Source: Conus ventricosus
Lineage: Eukaryota > Mollusca > Gastropoda > Neogastropoda > Conidae
DNA length: 64,000 bases
Assembly: GCA_018398815.1 (NCBI GenBank)
Contig: CM031601.1
Location: 34,654,306-34,718,305, forward strand
Direction of reading: 5' to 3'
The position numbers were made by a program, and so were the translations under genes. Below the pieces are notes generated by a model. That model saw only the letters and a list, made by a program, of their open reading frames with translations. It searched no databases and was not told the DNA's origin. This document shows positions 9,208-18,650 of the stretch, piece by piece; within the stretch, counting starts at the first letter, position 1, and the number at the start of each line of letters is the position of its first letter.

Positions 9208-12200
9208 ATGGCTAAGATATATGAAGGCCCAGATGAATTGTTTGAAGGAATGCTTGAGAGAGAGCGTTTATCAAGAGCACTGAATGATATTGATTAGAAG
9301 TCATTGACCCAACAAACGTACAGGCAAGTGTTGTTCATGCTATTTCTCAAGTTCCAGGCAAACTAACAATAGACCCGCCAGTTAAAGTAATGTTAGCTGT
9401 TTTAATCGACTATGTAACAATAAATGAAGAAAATCTAGAAGTCTGGTCTCGACTAAACAACAGACTATTCTTTCCTCTAATGACTTAACACCCGGTTGGC
9501 AGACGAACTGCTTACACAGTTTGACGCTGCCGCTGAAGAAGCTAAAATGAGAGGCTCTGTTGGTCAGAGGGCGAAGTCTTAGAGATTAGATTAAAACAGC
9601 TAAGTATGCACCGATTGTAGGCAAGGCTTACATTCCGCTACCTCGGGAGTTGGTTTTAAAGAGAGCAGTTTTAAACATAAAAATTCAGACAACAAATGTT
9701 TCATGTGGTGCGTTCTTGCAAGGCTGCATCATGTCCGCGAACACGCAGAGAGAGTGACTAACTATCGGCATACGCCAAAGATCTTAACTTCAATGGAATA
9801 TCCTTTCCTGTTAGTGTAGACCAAATTGATCAGTTTGAAGAACAAAACCAACCCAATAACTGTTAATGTATACACATGGGATGAGGAAACAAATTTGGTG
9901 CCAATTAAAGTGTCCAAGAACAGTCCAACAATAGGCGAACCAGCCAAAAGTCATGTGGACTTACTCCTAATGTTTTCGCCAGCAGGGCTGCCCCATTACA
10001 CATTGATACGCACAATGAGCAGATTATTAGCGCATACTTCAAAGCATGAACATAAACAAGAATTCTGTAGAAAATGTTTAACAAGAATTCCAACCGCTCA
10101 AGCCGCGCTTGAACATATAAAACATTGTAAAAGTTCTGTAGACTGTAAGACAGAACTAACTACGCCCCCGCCAGGATCTAAAGTTAGTTTTAAGAACTGG
10201 AAACGGCTGCAAAATTCTCCATACGTAGTTTTACGCAGACTTCGAGTCGCTTATTGTTCCTTATGAAGGGCCAGCACCACAAAAACTTCGAAAAACAGTC
10301 TTAATGAGTAATCATCAGATTTGTTCATTTGCCTTCATTATTGTTAGGTCGGATGGCGTTTATCAGAGCCAGAATTATATAGAGGACCAGATGCTGCAGA
10401 AACATTCTTAAAACGCATGCAGCAAGTGCGTAACGCCTGTTCTAATAATCTAAACTTATCTGAAATCATAATGGCGCCTGAAGACCAACAACAGTATGAC
10501 TCAGCCACGCATTGTTGGATTTGCGGTTTAGAGCTAACGCCCAAGAGTGTAAACCCCACAGTAAGAGACCATGATCACATTAGTGGGAAGTTTAGAGGTG
10601 CAGCGCACAGTAAATGCAATCTTCAACTAAAGTTTGATCCAAAGACATGAAGCTGCCTGTATTCTTTCACAACTTGCGAGGTTATGACTCTCACCTTATA
10701 ATGCAAGCAGTAACCAGCGCCTTCAGGGTAGCATGCATTGCACAGTCATCAAAAAGTACATGTGTTTCACTTTAAATAACATGTCTTTCTACGACTCTAT
10801 GCAACACATGATGGGTTCATTAGAGTCGCTGGCTATGTCCTTAAAGTCCTGCCCAATAACAGAAGAATATTTTGACTCAACTCTTGTTAAAAGGGCGTTT
10901 ACCCTTATGAGTACATGAACAGTTGGGAAAGGTTTGATGAAGATACACTTCCACCTAAAGGCGCGTTCTTTTCTAGTCTTAGAGGAAAGGACATCAGTGA
11001 TTCTGATTACCAGCATGCTCAAGATGCGTGGCAGAAGTTAGATTGTAAAACGATGGGAGACTATCATGACTCCTACTTAATGGCTGATACATGTTTGTTG
11101 GCGGACGTCTTTGAAAATTACAGAAAGACCTGCATGAAACATTACAGTTTGGATCCTGCGCATTACATTTCTGCGCCCGGGATGAGCTGGGACGCTTTCT
11201 TAAAGTTTACTGGAGTACAGATTGATTATTGTCTGACCTACCAATGATTCAGATGATTGAAAACGGATTGCGTGGAGGAATTAGTATGGCGTCACATCAT
11301 TACTGTAAGCAAACAACAAATACTTGGACGATTATGATCCCAGTAAAAGGTCTAACTATCTTATGTATTTAGATGCAAACAATCTGTATGGATGGGCAAT
11401 GGCGCAATCACTTCCATTACGCAACTTTAAAATGTACACAGGCGGCGATCCGAATAATTTTCAAAAAGCATTAAAGTGGTTGGGCAGTTTAACGCCTGAT
11501 CAGCAGCGTGGATACATTCTAGAAGTTGATTTAGAATATCCTCATGAACTGCAGACCTGCATAATGACTATCCATTAGCAGCAGAAAGCCTAAAGATGGA
11601 TCCAAGAGAACCACCTAAACTTGTGCCTAACCTTCGGGCAAAAAAAAATTATGTCTGTCATTACAGACTTCTACAATTTTATTTAAGACATGGGTTGAAG
11701 TTGACAGCAGTTCATCGCATAATTGCTTTTGATCAAGAACAGTTCATGAAACCATATATCATGAAGAACACTGATCTCAGAACTAAATCCGCAGATGCTT
11801 CAGAAAAAGACTTTTTCAAGCTGATGAACAACAGCTGTTTCGGAAAGACTATGGAGAATCCGCACAAGCGTAAAGATGTCAGATTAGTCACCAAAGAGAA
11901 CGAAGCAATTAAGCTGACTTCAAAACCCAATTATCAGGACTTCAGAAGATTTCATGATCAGCTTTTTGGCATAATGATGAAAAAAAAGAAAGTCAAATTA
12001 GACAAACCTGTATTTATTGGGTTTACTGTTTTAGAATTATCAAAGCTTTTGATGTTAGAGTTTCTTTAATGACTACTTTAAGCCCTCGTATCCTGAGTCC
12101 AGAGTACTTTACACAGATACAGATAGTTTTGTTATAGATATCCCTACTGAAGACATCTATAAAGACATGGAAACCGAAGTGGCTAAAGGGCATGCAGGAT

Positions 12201-12602
12201 GGTATGACACGTCCGATTATCCTAAAGATTCGCCTTTGCATTCAATTACTAATAAGAAGGTTTTAGGAAAGATGAAGGATGAATTATCCGGAAAGGTGAT
12301 CAAGGAGTTTGTTTGGTTTAAGGTCAAAATGTACAGTATTTCGAGCCAGGAGAAAATCATTAAGAAAGCAAAGGGAAATATCTCGCAGCGTTGTGCAGTC
12401 AAACATATCACATGACAACTACAAAGAAGCATTGTTTGGCAATAAGACTTTTCATCATGACAACGTAAAACTGCGATCTAATCTACATGAGATCAACACA
12501 ACAGTTGTAACAAAGAAGTCATTAGATAGAACAAACACAAAACGGGTGTTTGTTAATCCAGAGTTTTCATATGCATATGGACATTATAGAACCGTAAAAT
12601 AA
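9208..12602 (+). pseudogene. Protein-primed family-B DNA polymerase (PolB), multiply frameshifted
   Basis: This is the replicative polymerase of Polinton-type elements. In order: a treble-clef-like CxxC...HxxxxC cluster near 10060-10125; exonuclease motif I (YADFE, 10232-10246); an endonuclease VII-like CWICG...HDH...C zinc module at 10510-10620; exonuclease II (HNLRGYDSHL, 10668-10697); exonuclease III (YHDSYLMADT, ~11062-11091); polymerase motif A (YLDANNLYGWAM, ~11366-11401); motif B (KLMNNSCFGKTMEN, ~11818-11859); motif C (YTDTDS, 12110-12127); and a KxKxY-like thumb motif near 12325. At least eight frame changes separate these, yet every catalytic motif is preserved. The start is uncertain: the 9208-9590 part may be the PolB N-terminus or a separate small gene. 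The stop at 12600-12602 abuts the integrase stop. Confidence 0.88.
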
Positions 12603-13551
12603 TTAAAGCGGAACTGTGTCTGGTGGAATTATCTGCAGTTCTTCTTTCACAAAAGATCTTTGAGGAGCTGGTTGTTTTGTTGTGTCAGTTTCTCGTAAAT
12701 AATACACGGGCGGATTCATCTTTACAATTCTTTTTATTTCATATGGATCAATACTCCAAATTGGATCGGTTGCCCTGATGCGAGTGTCCCCTTCTGCTTC
12801 CCCCGGTAAATAAAGGTACCTTACTTTTAAACCAAACGGTAATAGTTTGCCGATGAAGACTCTCCTTCAGCAACATCTATTGTTTGTTTTTTGATTGCTT
12901 GTACTGGTTTTAACCCTTTAAATTCTTCATTATTCATTGCGCGCAAAACTGAGGGCAGTCTTCTGACCCATTCTGTGTTGCGAGAATTGTCAATCAGCTC
13001 TCTGTGATACTGGTAGAGAAAAGTCTTTCGGCTAACTGTTTGTTAAAGTTTTCAACTAAAGCCTGTGATCTGTGAACTCCTGGAATGCCTCTTCTAATAG
13101 TAACTCTATGTTTTAACAATAATTGATTCACTTGCCTTTAAATTCTTTTCCATCATCGACTTGAATCATGCGAGGATAAGTTAAAGGACCTCGTTGATAT
13201 ATCAGTTGTATGGCAACAGCAACAGCAGAAGCGCTCTTTTGCGTTAACGGTTTCCGCATCTTTGTATCTTGAAGCTACGTCAATGACTGTAAGTGCGTAC
13301 TTAAATCTTTTTCGTCTAATCCTATCAGAGGGTAAATATAGAAGATCCATTTGATGGTGTCGTTTGGAGTTGTATTGACAAAGTGTGGGTCTCTGTATTC
13401 GTCTAGGCGCTGGTAAATAAATTTGCCAAATCGCTTGTTTAGATAACCATTCTTTTGCTGTTTGTTCACTAACTCCAGCTGCTTGGCTTAGCTTTTTAAT
13501 TGCCGTGATTCCCTTCCAATATCCTTTTGGCGAATAATAAATTTTGTTCAT
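12603..13551 (-). pseudogene. Retroviral-type DDE integrase of the Polinton-like element, frameshifted
   Basis: ATG at 13551 is followed by a 100-residue region (KGYWKGITAIKKLSQAAGVS) that looks like an HTH-type N-terminal domain. The rve catalytic core follows. The first Asp is in MDLLYLPSDR (~13345). YALTVIDVASRYKDAE follows near 13260-13305. The second Asp is in MIQVDDGKEF near 13145-13175, and the catalytic Glu is in SQALVENFN near 13030-13060. The C-terminal part carries a chromodomain-like, Pro-rich tail ending at 12603. Frame changes occur after about 13205 and again near 13130, 13020 and 12850. The enzyme would insert element DNA and generate the flanking duplication. The gene is tail-to-tail with PolB, with no intervening base. 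Confidence 0.88.
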
Positions 13552-13558
13552 TTTTTAC

Positions 13559-13966
13559 TCAGCCAATATTATGCGCAACAAAATACACAACGGTCATACC
13601 AACGACAATAAACCCGATTTCTTGCATCTTTTGTTTTTCTGATGGTTGATAAAAGTCACTGAATTTTGGTGGGGGCAATGTCTCGATTGGTTTGCCTGTT
13701 ACAAGATAATATTGTTTTATTGCTTGATCAACATTTTTAAATGTGTAAGCTGCATGCCCCTGTTTTTTCAGTGGGGTCATTAATAAAATCTAACTGCTCA
13801 AGTCTCTGCTTTTCATAGGCGTCTTGTGCAGCTGCTAGTTGCTCCATAGCTTTGTTATGTCTTTTTCTCTCGCCGTCATCCCGCAGTTTACTAAATGCGA
13901 AATTACTTCCGCTAAAGCAAGCGCATTCACCACAGCGCCGCCTATCATTATTGCGAGTGAAGCCAT
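13559..13966 (-). pseudogene. Small helical protein with C-terminal hydrophobic segment, frameshifted
   Basis: ATG 13966 follows the leader tacatttataaaaa. The N-terminus (MASLAIMIGGAVVNALA) is a hydrophobic, possibly membrane-inserting helix. A charged helical middle (AMEQLAAAQDAYEKQRLEQL) follows in a second frame. The last 73 codons (13780-13559) hold a FKNVDQAIKQYYLVTGKPIE segment and end in a membrane helix (IGFIVVGMTVVYFVAHNIG). Two frame changes, near 13910 and 13790, break the gene. A protein of this layout recurs in Polinton-type elements, but I know of no assigned function. Its stop is 8 bp from the integrase start, which suggests co-expression on the minus strand. Confidence 0.55.
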
Positions 13967-13969
13967 TTT

Positions 13970-14218
13970 TTATAAATGTATTTTTTTCTTACATATTATA
14001 TTGTCTGGAATTATTCCTTGCTTAACTAGAAAATCTTTCGTAGCAAACGAAGCTGCAACAATAGCAATTAGCTTTGCTGAATCCTCAAAGTCTAGTTTGC
14101 CAAGATCTGCTGGTTTAATTCTTAACAGGCTTTTACCAAGCATTGAGTATCCTACACTTAGGCCTCCAATAACAGCAGAATGGTATACAAGGTTGGTAAC
14201 AGTTTTTTCGGTGCTCAT
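13970..14218 (-). CDS. Intact 82-aa membrane protein of unknown function
   Basis: A complete frame from ATG 14218 to a stop at 13970, three bases before the next minus-strand start codon. It has two moderately hydrophobic stretches: VYHSAVIGGLSVGYSMLG (residues ~11-28) and LIAIVAASFATKDFLVKQGI (~50-69). It ends with a basic KKKIHL tail. The ATG is preceded by ctaaaaa within a 37-bp A/T-only spacer shared with the divergent gene at 14256. Likely a small virion or membrane-associated protein, by analogy of position; no motif identifies it. Confidence 0.6.
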   Translation of the reverse strand: MSTEKTVTNLVYHSAVIGGLSVGYSMLGKSLLRIKPADLGKLDFEDSAKLIAIVAASFATKDFLVKQGIIPDNIICKKKIHL

Positions 14219-14255
14219 TTTTTAGAAAATAAAATAATTATAATTATTAAAAAAC
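14219..14255. promoter_or_regulatory. 37-bp A/T-only bidirectional promoter candidate
   Basis: The spacer between two divergent start codons contains only two G/C bases. It includes ttttagaaaataaaataatt and ataattattaaaaaa. It is nearly the same size as the spacer at 7123-7160. The recurrence of such short A/T spacers supports a compact viral-style promoter shared by the two genes. Confidence 0.5.
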
Positions 14256-15203
14256 ATGAACAGTGATGATCTACTACAGCTACAAGGGAGCCTAAACCTT
14301 CCTGAACTTATGAATGACCAAGTTGATGACCAAGCTATTATGCCCAAAAAGGAAAGGCTGTATTCTTTGGGAGCATGTGGAAAAACAAAACAGTTCCTTG
14401 GAACTGAATTCAGCATTGAACAGATTCAACAAATGTCGCCACAAGACATTTAAAGTATCATAACAGTATGAAGCGCAGCTGGGGTCTAGAATGGTGAAAA
14501 GTGTGGGCAAACGGTTCTTAGTTTGTACACTAAACTAGTCAGTAGATTTGCTCCCATTGATTCTGAACAAGATCTTACGTATGATTTAACGCAAGATCCA
14601 GTTTTAACAAAGTCATTAGAGTCTCTAGGATGTGATCTATACTACAGATTTGGGACATTGTTATCGCCATTAATCATGGGATTAATAACTTTTAATCATA
14701 TAGATTTTATTTCCCTTCAAAATGAACGAGCTGGAAAATCAGCAGAATCAGAAAACACTGAATCAGGTGGAGAAGTAACCAAGCCAGAAAATCAGCAGAA
14801 AACGCTGAATCAGGTGGAGACCATTAAAAAATCCTGGGGGTGTTGAAGCAGGAAAAAAATTAGCAGAGTGGAACAGACAAAAAAAATTAATGTTACAGAA
14901 TATGACTCATCATGAAAACATAACACCGCCAACGCCAGAACAAGTTGATTCAATGCCCGCTATAAAAACTCCATGCGATTCAAGGGCCCCAAAGTCTTCA
15001 TGGAATATTGAACTTAAAACTGTTGCCATTTTTGGCGTCCTTGCTGCTGCTGGGGCGGTTATTACGGTTATAAAATATATACACAATGGCAACAGAAACA
15101 AAAGCAATCAAAAAAATCTGAACCACTAAATACAGAAAAAGACAACTGCACGCCAAAACCGCCAACAACAAAAGATCATTTTGATCCATTTCAGATGGAA
15201 TAA
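14256..15203 (+). pseudogene. Membrane-anchored protein (~315 codons), frameshifted
   Basis: ATG 14256 directly follows the A/T-only spacer. The N-terminal 65 codons (14256-14453) contain LGACGKTKQFLGTEFS. A second open stretch runs 14523-14846 and holds SLGCDLYYRFGTLLSPLIMG, followed by a Glu/Asn/Gln-rich stretch with an imperfect duplication of about 20 residues (AESENTESGGEVTKPENQQ). A third stretch (14890-15129) holds a membrane segment, TVAIFGVLAAAGAVITVIKY. A Pro/Thr-rich tail ends at 15203. Frame changes lie near 14480, 14840 and 15125. A virion membrane protein role is inferred from layout and neighbours only. Confidence 0.5.
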
Positions 15204-15234
15204 TATTTTAAAATTTTTTTAATAAAAATAGATC

Positions 15235-15453
15235 ATGGCGTATTATAAAATGATAAAGTCAATAAATAAAGACATGGAGTCTATAAAAGACATTCCATAG
15301 ACCAGAATTGTAATCAGTGCGGTTGCTTAGGATGTAAAAAACTTCATTAAGATCTATGCAGAGAACGCTGAGCAAGACATCCTCAACGATGACGCGTTTT
15401 TTGAGGCGTGTGTGTACTATATTAGACATTTACTATTTAAGATAAAAACATAG
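15235..15453 (+). pseudogene. Small 72-codon gene with two in-frame TAG codons
   Basis: From ATG 15235 a single frame reads to a stop at 15451-15453, with internal TAG codons at 15298 and 15328. The flanking text is coherent and protein-like: MAYYKMIKSINKDMESIKD before, and AEQDILNDDAFFEACVYYIR after. An A/T leader (ttttttaataaaaatagatc) precedes the ATG. Unlike the longer genes, it is interrupted by nonsense codons rather than indels, which argues for real decay. Function unknown. Confidence 0.45.
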
Positions 15454-15479
15454 ATTGTATTTTTGATAATTATAAGATA

Positions 15480-15720
15480 ACTTGAATAAGACCTTGGTTG
15501 TACTTAGAGGATGACTTAATCAAGAACTTGATCAAGAACTTATTAAGAACTTACTTAAGAACTTGATCAAGAACTTATTAAGAACCTGGGGCGACTTAAT
15601 TAAAAACTTAGAAGTAACTTAAGTAAGAACTTGTGGATAACTTAAGGATGACTTAAAGACAACTTGAGTAAGAACTTACTTTGGAGTAACTTAAGTTAAA
15701 AACTTAGAAGGAACTTGAGT
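15480..15720. repeat. Array of ~12-bp palindrome-centred repeats (aagaactt motif)
   Basis: At least a dozen copies of aagaactt-like words are spaced 11-12 bp apart. They are separated by self-complementary centres such as ttgatcaa, ttaattaa and cttaag, for example gaacttgatcaagaactt near 15535. The stretch is non-coding on both strands and lies at the end of the rightward gene block. It could be a protein-binding array, a promoter/enhancer or part of a replication or packaging signal; the sequence alone does not decide. Confidence 0.6.
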
Positions 15721-15724
15721 GTGT

Positions 15725-15900
15725 GCATGCTGGGGTGGGGGGTGGGGTGGAGTGGGGTAGGGGGGTGTGCATGCGTGGGGTAGGACAAAACAAACAACAA
15801 ACACAACAAACAACAAACACACAATAAACAGTCCAGGGGTGGGGTGGAGGGACGTGCGTGCGTGGGGTAGGCCAAAACACACAAACACCAACAAACAAAC
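15725..15900. repeat. G-rich duplicated block inside the element
   Basis: Two related blocks contain ggggtggggtggagtgggg-like runs followed by tgcatgcgtggggtagg and then a C/A-rich, G-poor tract (aaacaaacaacaaacac). The second copy starts near 15833. The runs of four or more G could form quadruplexes. No coding potential beyond low-complexity frames. Confidence 0.55.
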
Positions 15901-15949
15901 AAGAAGTGGAACTACCAGGCTGTGTCCCGCGCGCAACCTCAATCAACCC

Positions 15950-16147
15950 CAAGTGATCACATAGGGTCGTTTGGCCTAGTTTGCCGCTGAGCTTTGCTGG
16001 TGCTGCCGCGCTTTGTAGTCAAGCGATCACATAGGGTCGTTTGACCTAGTTTGCCACCGAGCTTTGCAGGTGCTGACGTCATTGGCGGCAAGCGATCACA
16101 TAGGGTTGTTTGGCCTAGTTTGCTCTGCTCCTCTTTTCTCAAACAGG
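15950..16147. repeat. Three copies of a ~69-bp direct repeat
   Basis: Copies start at 15950, 16020 and 16089. Each begins caagcgatcacatagggtcg and continues with tttggcctagtttgcc. The third diverges after 35 bp into the adjacent minus-strand frame. The repeats lie between the gene block and the right terminal repeat. Minus-strand frames across them encode a repeated LGQTTLCDRL-like peptide, but this looks incidental. Confidence 0.75.
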
Positions 16148-16236
16148 CTTGCAACTTGCTTTAGCAGAGTTACAGCAATTACTGCTGTACCAGCTTTTAT
16201 GGCGGCTCTAATCGCCAGTAGTAGTACATCCGTCAT
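16096..16236 (-). CDS. Possible 46-aa hydrophobic peptide
   Basis: A short frame with a central hydrophobic helix (MTDVLLLAIRAAIKAGTAVI) followed by a charged tail containing LFEKRGAEQTRPNNPM. Small membrane proteins are common in this element class, but this frame overlaps the third 69-bp repeat and has no A/T leader. It may be a chance frame. Confidence 0.25.
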   Translation of the reverse strand: MTDVLLLAIRAAIKAGTAVIAVTLLKQVASLFEKRGAEQTRPNNPM

Positions 16237-16590
16237 TGTATATTTGGAGCATTTATATGAAGATAGTGCCGGCCACACACTACTCCTCTCCATACTGGTA
16301 GATGTACTAAGGTCTGCCTAGCCCTATCTAGTTTGTTTGCCAGAACATTCGAAAATCGTTATCCAGTTGCATAAGGGCACACTTGAAGGCAGATGAACTG
16401 GTTAGAATTAGAAAAGTAGAAAAGTATACACATCTTAATACACAGATCAGCTTGCTACATGAACACTGAATCTGTAGTTAACAATCAATCAAGTCTGATA
16501 CAAACTGGGAACATTTTTACTTGGGAGGAACAGCAAAAATGTTTCAATATAAGTTTTTTAGCATACGAATCAGCCGTGTTTACCTCCGCC

Positions 16591-17115
16591 TTAAGAAATG
16601 AACGCCATGTTTTTAAACATGGCTTTAGCTGTCCCAAGCCAGCTCCCAACAATCAACGCGTGATGGATTGTTTTGCTTCGGCCGACTTTCAACAATGCAG
16701 CGCCATTTTTTAGATAAGGACCCATCTCATCGATAGCCAAACACGTATTAAAACTGGCTACATCTTGTTTCATTTCCTTGTACCAACAAACCTTTAAGAT
16801 AGTCGTTCATTTCCAAAGCAGTTAGTTCACTTTTTTCGTTTTCTAAAAAACAATCTCTCCGGTTTCACAACACAACCTTCTTGTTCGATAGTCCCAGCAA
16901 ACAATAGCAAACCCGGTCGTGTCACGTGACAGCCTCGATACGGTGTGTCGGCGTGGCAATCTAGAATTTTCCAAAACGCAGTATGTAAGCGGGCCGTGCG
17001 CTGTGTGAACGGAGGTCGCTTGTCTGGCTAGCCGTGCCATAGCATAAATTAAGTGATCAGGTTTCAGCCTCGTGTCTAGTGCACCCACCGTGTATATGGG
17101 CGCGTTCAGCCACAA
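16591..17115 (-). pseudogene. Unrecognised minus-strand gene remnant near the right terminus
   Basis: Two open stretches (17115-16843, 90 codons; 16773-16591, 60 codons) read in the same direction and may be parts of one gene separated by stops and a frame change. The upstream part contains TGFAIVCWDYRTRRLCCETG. The downstream part contains CLAIDEMGPYLKNGAALLKV and ends MFKNMAFIS. No family is recognised. The position matches that of accessory or regulatory genes next to terminal repeats. Between 16240 and 16590, and between 17116 and 17179, I see nothing further. Confidence 0.3.
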
Positions 17116-17179
17116 CTGCTTTTCCCCTGCGTTACTCTATGGGGCGTGTTCAGTCCCGCTACTTTCCCCTACGCTACTC

Positions 17180-17370
17180 TCTGAAAAGTTTAGTAAATTA
17201 GTATTAAAAACGGTTAACCCTGCACAGTATGTTTGTTTGTAGATAATCGTTATTTTTTGGTTATTGACGTCTTACTTGTCAGAGAACAGTAATATGCTGA
17301 TTCTAGGTCACTTTCGCCCGAAAACTCGGTGGAGGAGCAATGGGGTAGAGTCGGCATATTACTGTTCTCT
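17180..17370 (-). repeat. Right terminal inverted repeat of the Polinton-like element
   Basis: These 191 bp are the inverted counterpart of 2377-2568. The nested palindrome occupies 17281-17370. Relative to the left repeat there is a one-base deletion and a handful of substitutions. Such high identity suggests that insertion, or gene conversion between the ends, was fairly recent. Confidence 0.92.
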
Positions 17371-17375
17371 AGGCT
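17371..17375 (+). repeat. Target-site duplication, right copy (aggct)
   Basis: Identical to 2372-2376 and directly adjacent to the right terminal repeat. It is also the natural continuation of the satellite unit. Confidence 0.75.
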
Positions 17376-17772
17376 TTAAGGGTGACTGTCCATGGAGCAA
17401 GCCTCATCACAGAAGGCTTTAAGGATGACTGTCCATGGAGCAAGCCTCATCACAGAAGGCTTTAGGGGTGACTGTCCATGGAGCAAGCCTCATCACAGAA
17501 GGCTTTAACTAAGGGGGACTGTCCATGGAGCAAGCCTCATCACAGAAGGCTTTAAGGGTGACTGTCCATGGAGCAAGCCTCATCACAGAAGGCTTTAAGG
17601 GTGACTGTCCATGGAGCAAGCCTCATCACAGAAGGCTTTAAGGGTGATGTCCATGGAGCAAGCCTCATCACAGAAGGCTTTAAGGGTGACTGTCCATGGA
17701 GCAAGCCTCATCACAGAAGGCTTTAAGGGTGACTGTCCATGGAGCAAGCCTCATCACAGAAGGCTTTAAGGG
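17371..17772 (+). repeat. 42-bp minisatellite, right half
   Basis: About nine to ten more copies of the same 42-bp unit as at 1856-2376, in the same orientation. One copy lacks two bases (gggtgatgtcc near 17645). The array ends at aaggctttaagggctttgatcag. Confidence 0.9.
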
Positions 17773-18167
17773 CTTTGATCAGCAACAGTTCAGGTGTGAT
17801 AGATAAGAAAATAATTGTCAAATTAGCATTACGTTCCTCAACTAATGCAGACTTTCAGGCCATCTGAAGGAAGTGGAAACTATTGGGTAACTACTGACAG
17901 GTGATAGAAATCAGCGAAGGCAGATAGGATTCCTGAATTGAAACCTTTGATAGCCAGGATAGGCAAATAGTCTGCTTGGACCATTGAGCATCAAGTGTTG
18001 TTTTCGGGGCTATGTCATTTGAAGATTTTCAATAAATGTAAAGAAACCTGAGCCCATTGACAATTCACTCATGGAATAGGAGTCTTTTCCTTGTTCAGCT
18101 GGTATTGCTGTAAAGTACTCAGCTGATGGTATTGCCAGGCTTGTTGAGTGGATGCAGGCAAAGTGAT

Positions 18168-18650
18168 CATAAACAGTAAACAAGTGGGGTATGTTTTGCT
18201 CCCATAAGGAAACCTAACACAGAGTAACTTTTATTCAAGACTGGCACAGCCTTTTAAACTTGAATAAAGTCAGACAAATACATAGACGAACAATCTAATA
18301 GTGGGGGAAAAACAAGCGCAGGCCAACAACTGAACTGTCTGGCAAAGATTTGGACTTGAGGGGAGGGGGGAGGGGAGTTTGAAGATGGAGAAACTGGGAA
18401 AATTAAATTTAAAAAAAAAAATAAAATAAAATAAAAAAAAAAAAAAAAATGTTACAGATATGAAAACTCTTCTCTAGCTGCATAAGGGAACCATCGCAAT
18501 CCCTTTTGAAGGCAGATATATTTGTATTGCCTGCTCCGAGGCCTTTCGCCCGCTGGATCGGGACTCATCTTGAATAAAAGTTACTCTGTTTAGGTTTCCT
18601 TATGGGAGCAAAACATACCCCACTTGTTTACTGTTTATCGTTTACTGTTC
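18168..18650. repeat. Foldback repeat, copy 1
   Basis: The arms near 18168-18240 and 18565-18645 are inverted copies of each other: aaacagtaaacaagtggggt with ctcccataaggaaacctaac on the left, and the complement on the right. The interior holds a gggaggggagg tract, poly-A, and a segment (gcctttcgcccgctggatcg near 18541) that recurs at 52130. An inverted copy of the family lies at 52506-52925. Confidence 0.75.

Larger units (their letters stand above)
2377..17370. mobile_element. Polinton/Maverick-like virus-type DNA transposon, 14,994 bp
   Basis: The element has near-identical terminal inverted repeats of about 192 bp, a 5-bp target duplication and the marker genes of the Polinton/Maverick and adintovirus group: protein-primed PolB, a retroviral-type integrase, an A32-like packaging ATPase and a capsid candidate. 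Length and gene content fit this group, whose members run roughly 15-20 kb. Genes lie on both strands in compact blocks with very short A/T-rich gaps. No adenain-like protease was found. Most long genes contain frameshifts, while two structural-type genes and one small membrane protein gene are intact. The element sits in an intron of a host macrodomain gene, inside a satellite array. It is best described as an endogenous, probably inactive copy. Confidence 0.92.

Noticed and set aside
13839..14225. Plus-strand 128-codon frame
   Set aside because: Antisense to two small minus-strand genes that have A/T leaders and coherent membrane-protein layouts.
15691..15964. Minus-strand 68-83 codon frames over the G-rich block
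   Set aside because: Low-complexity Cys/Val/Pro frames present in all phases of the duplicated G-rich sequence.
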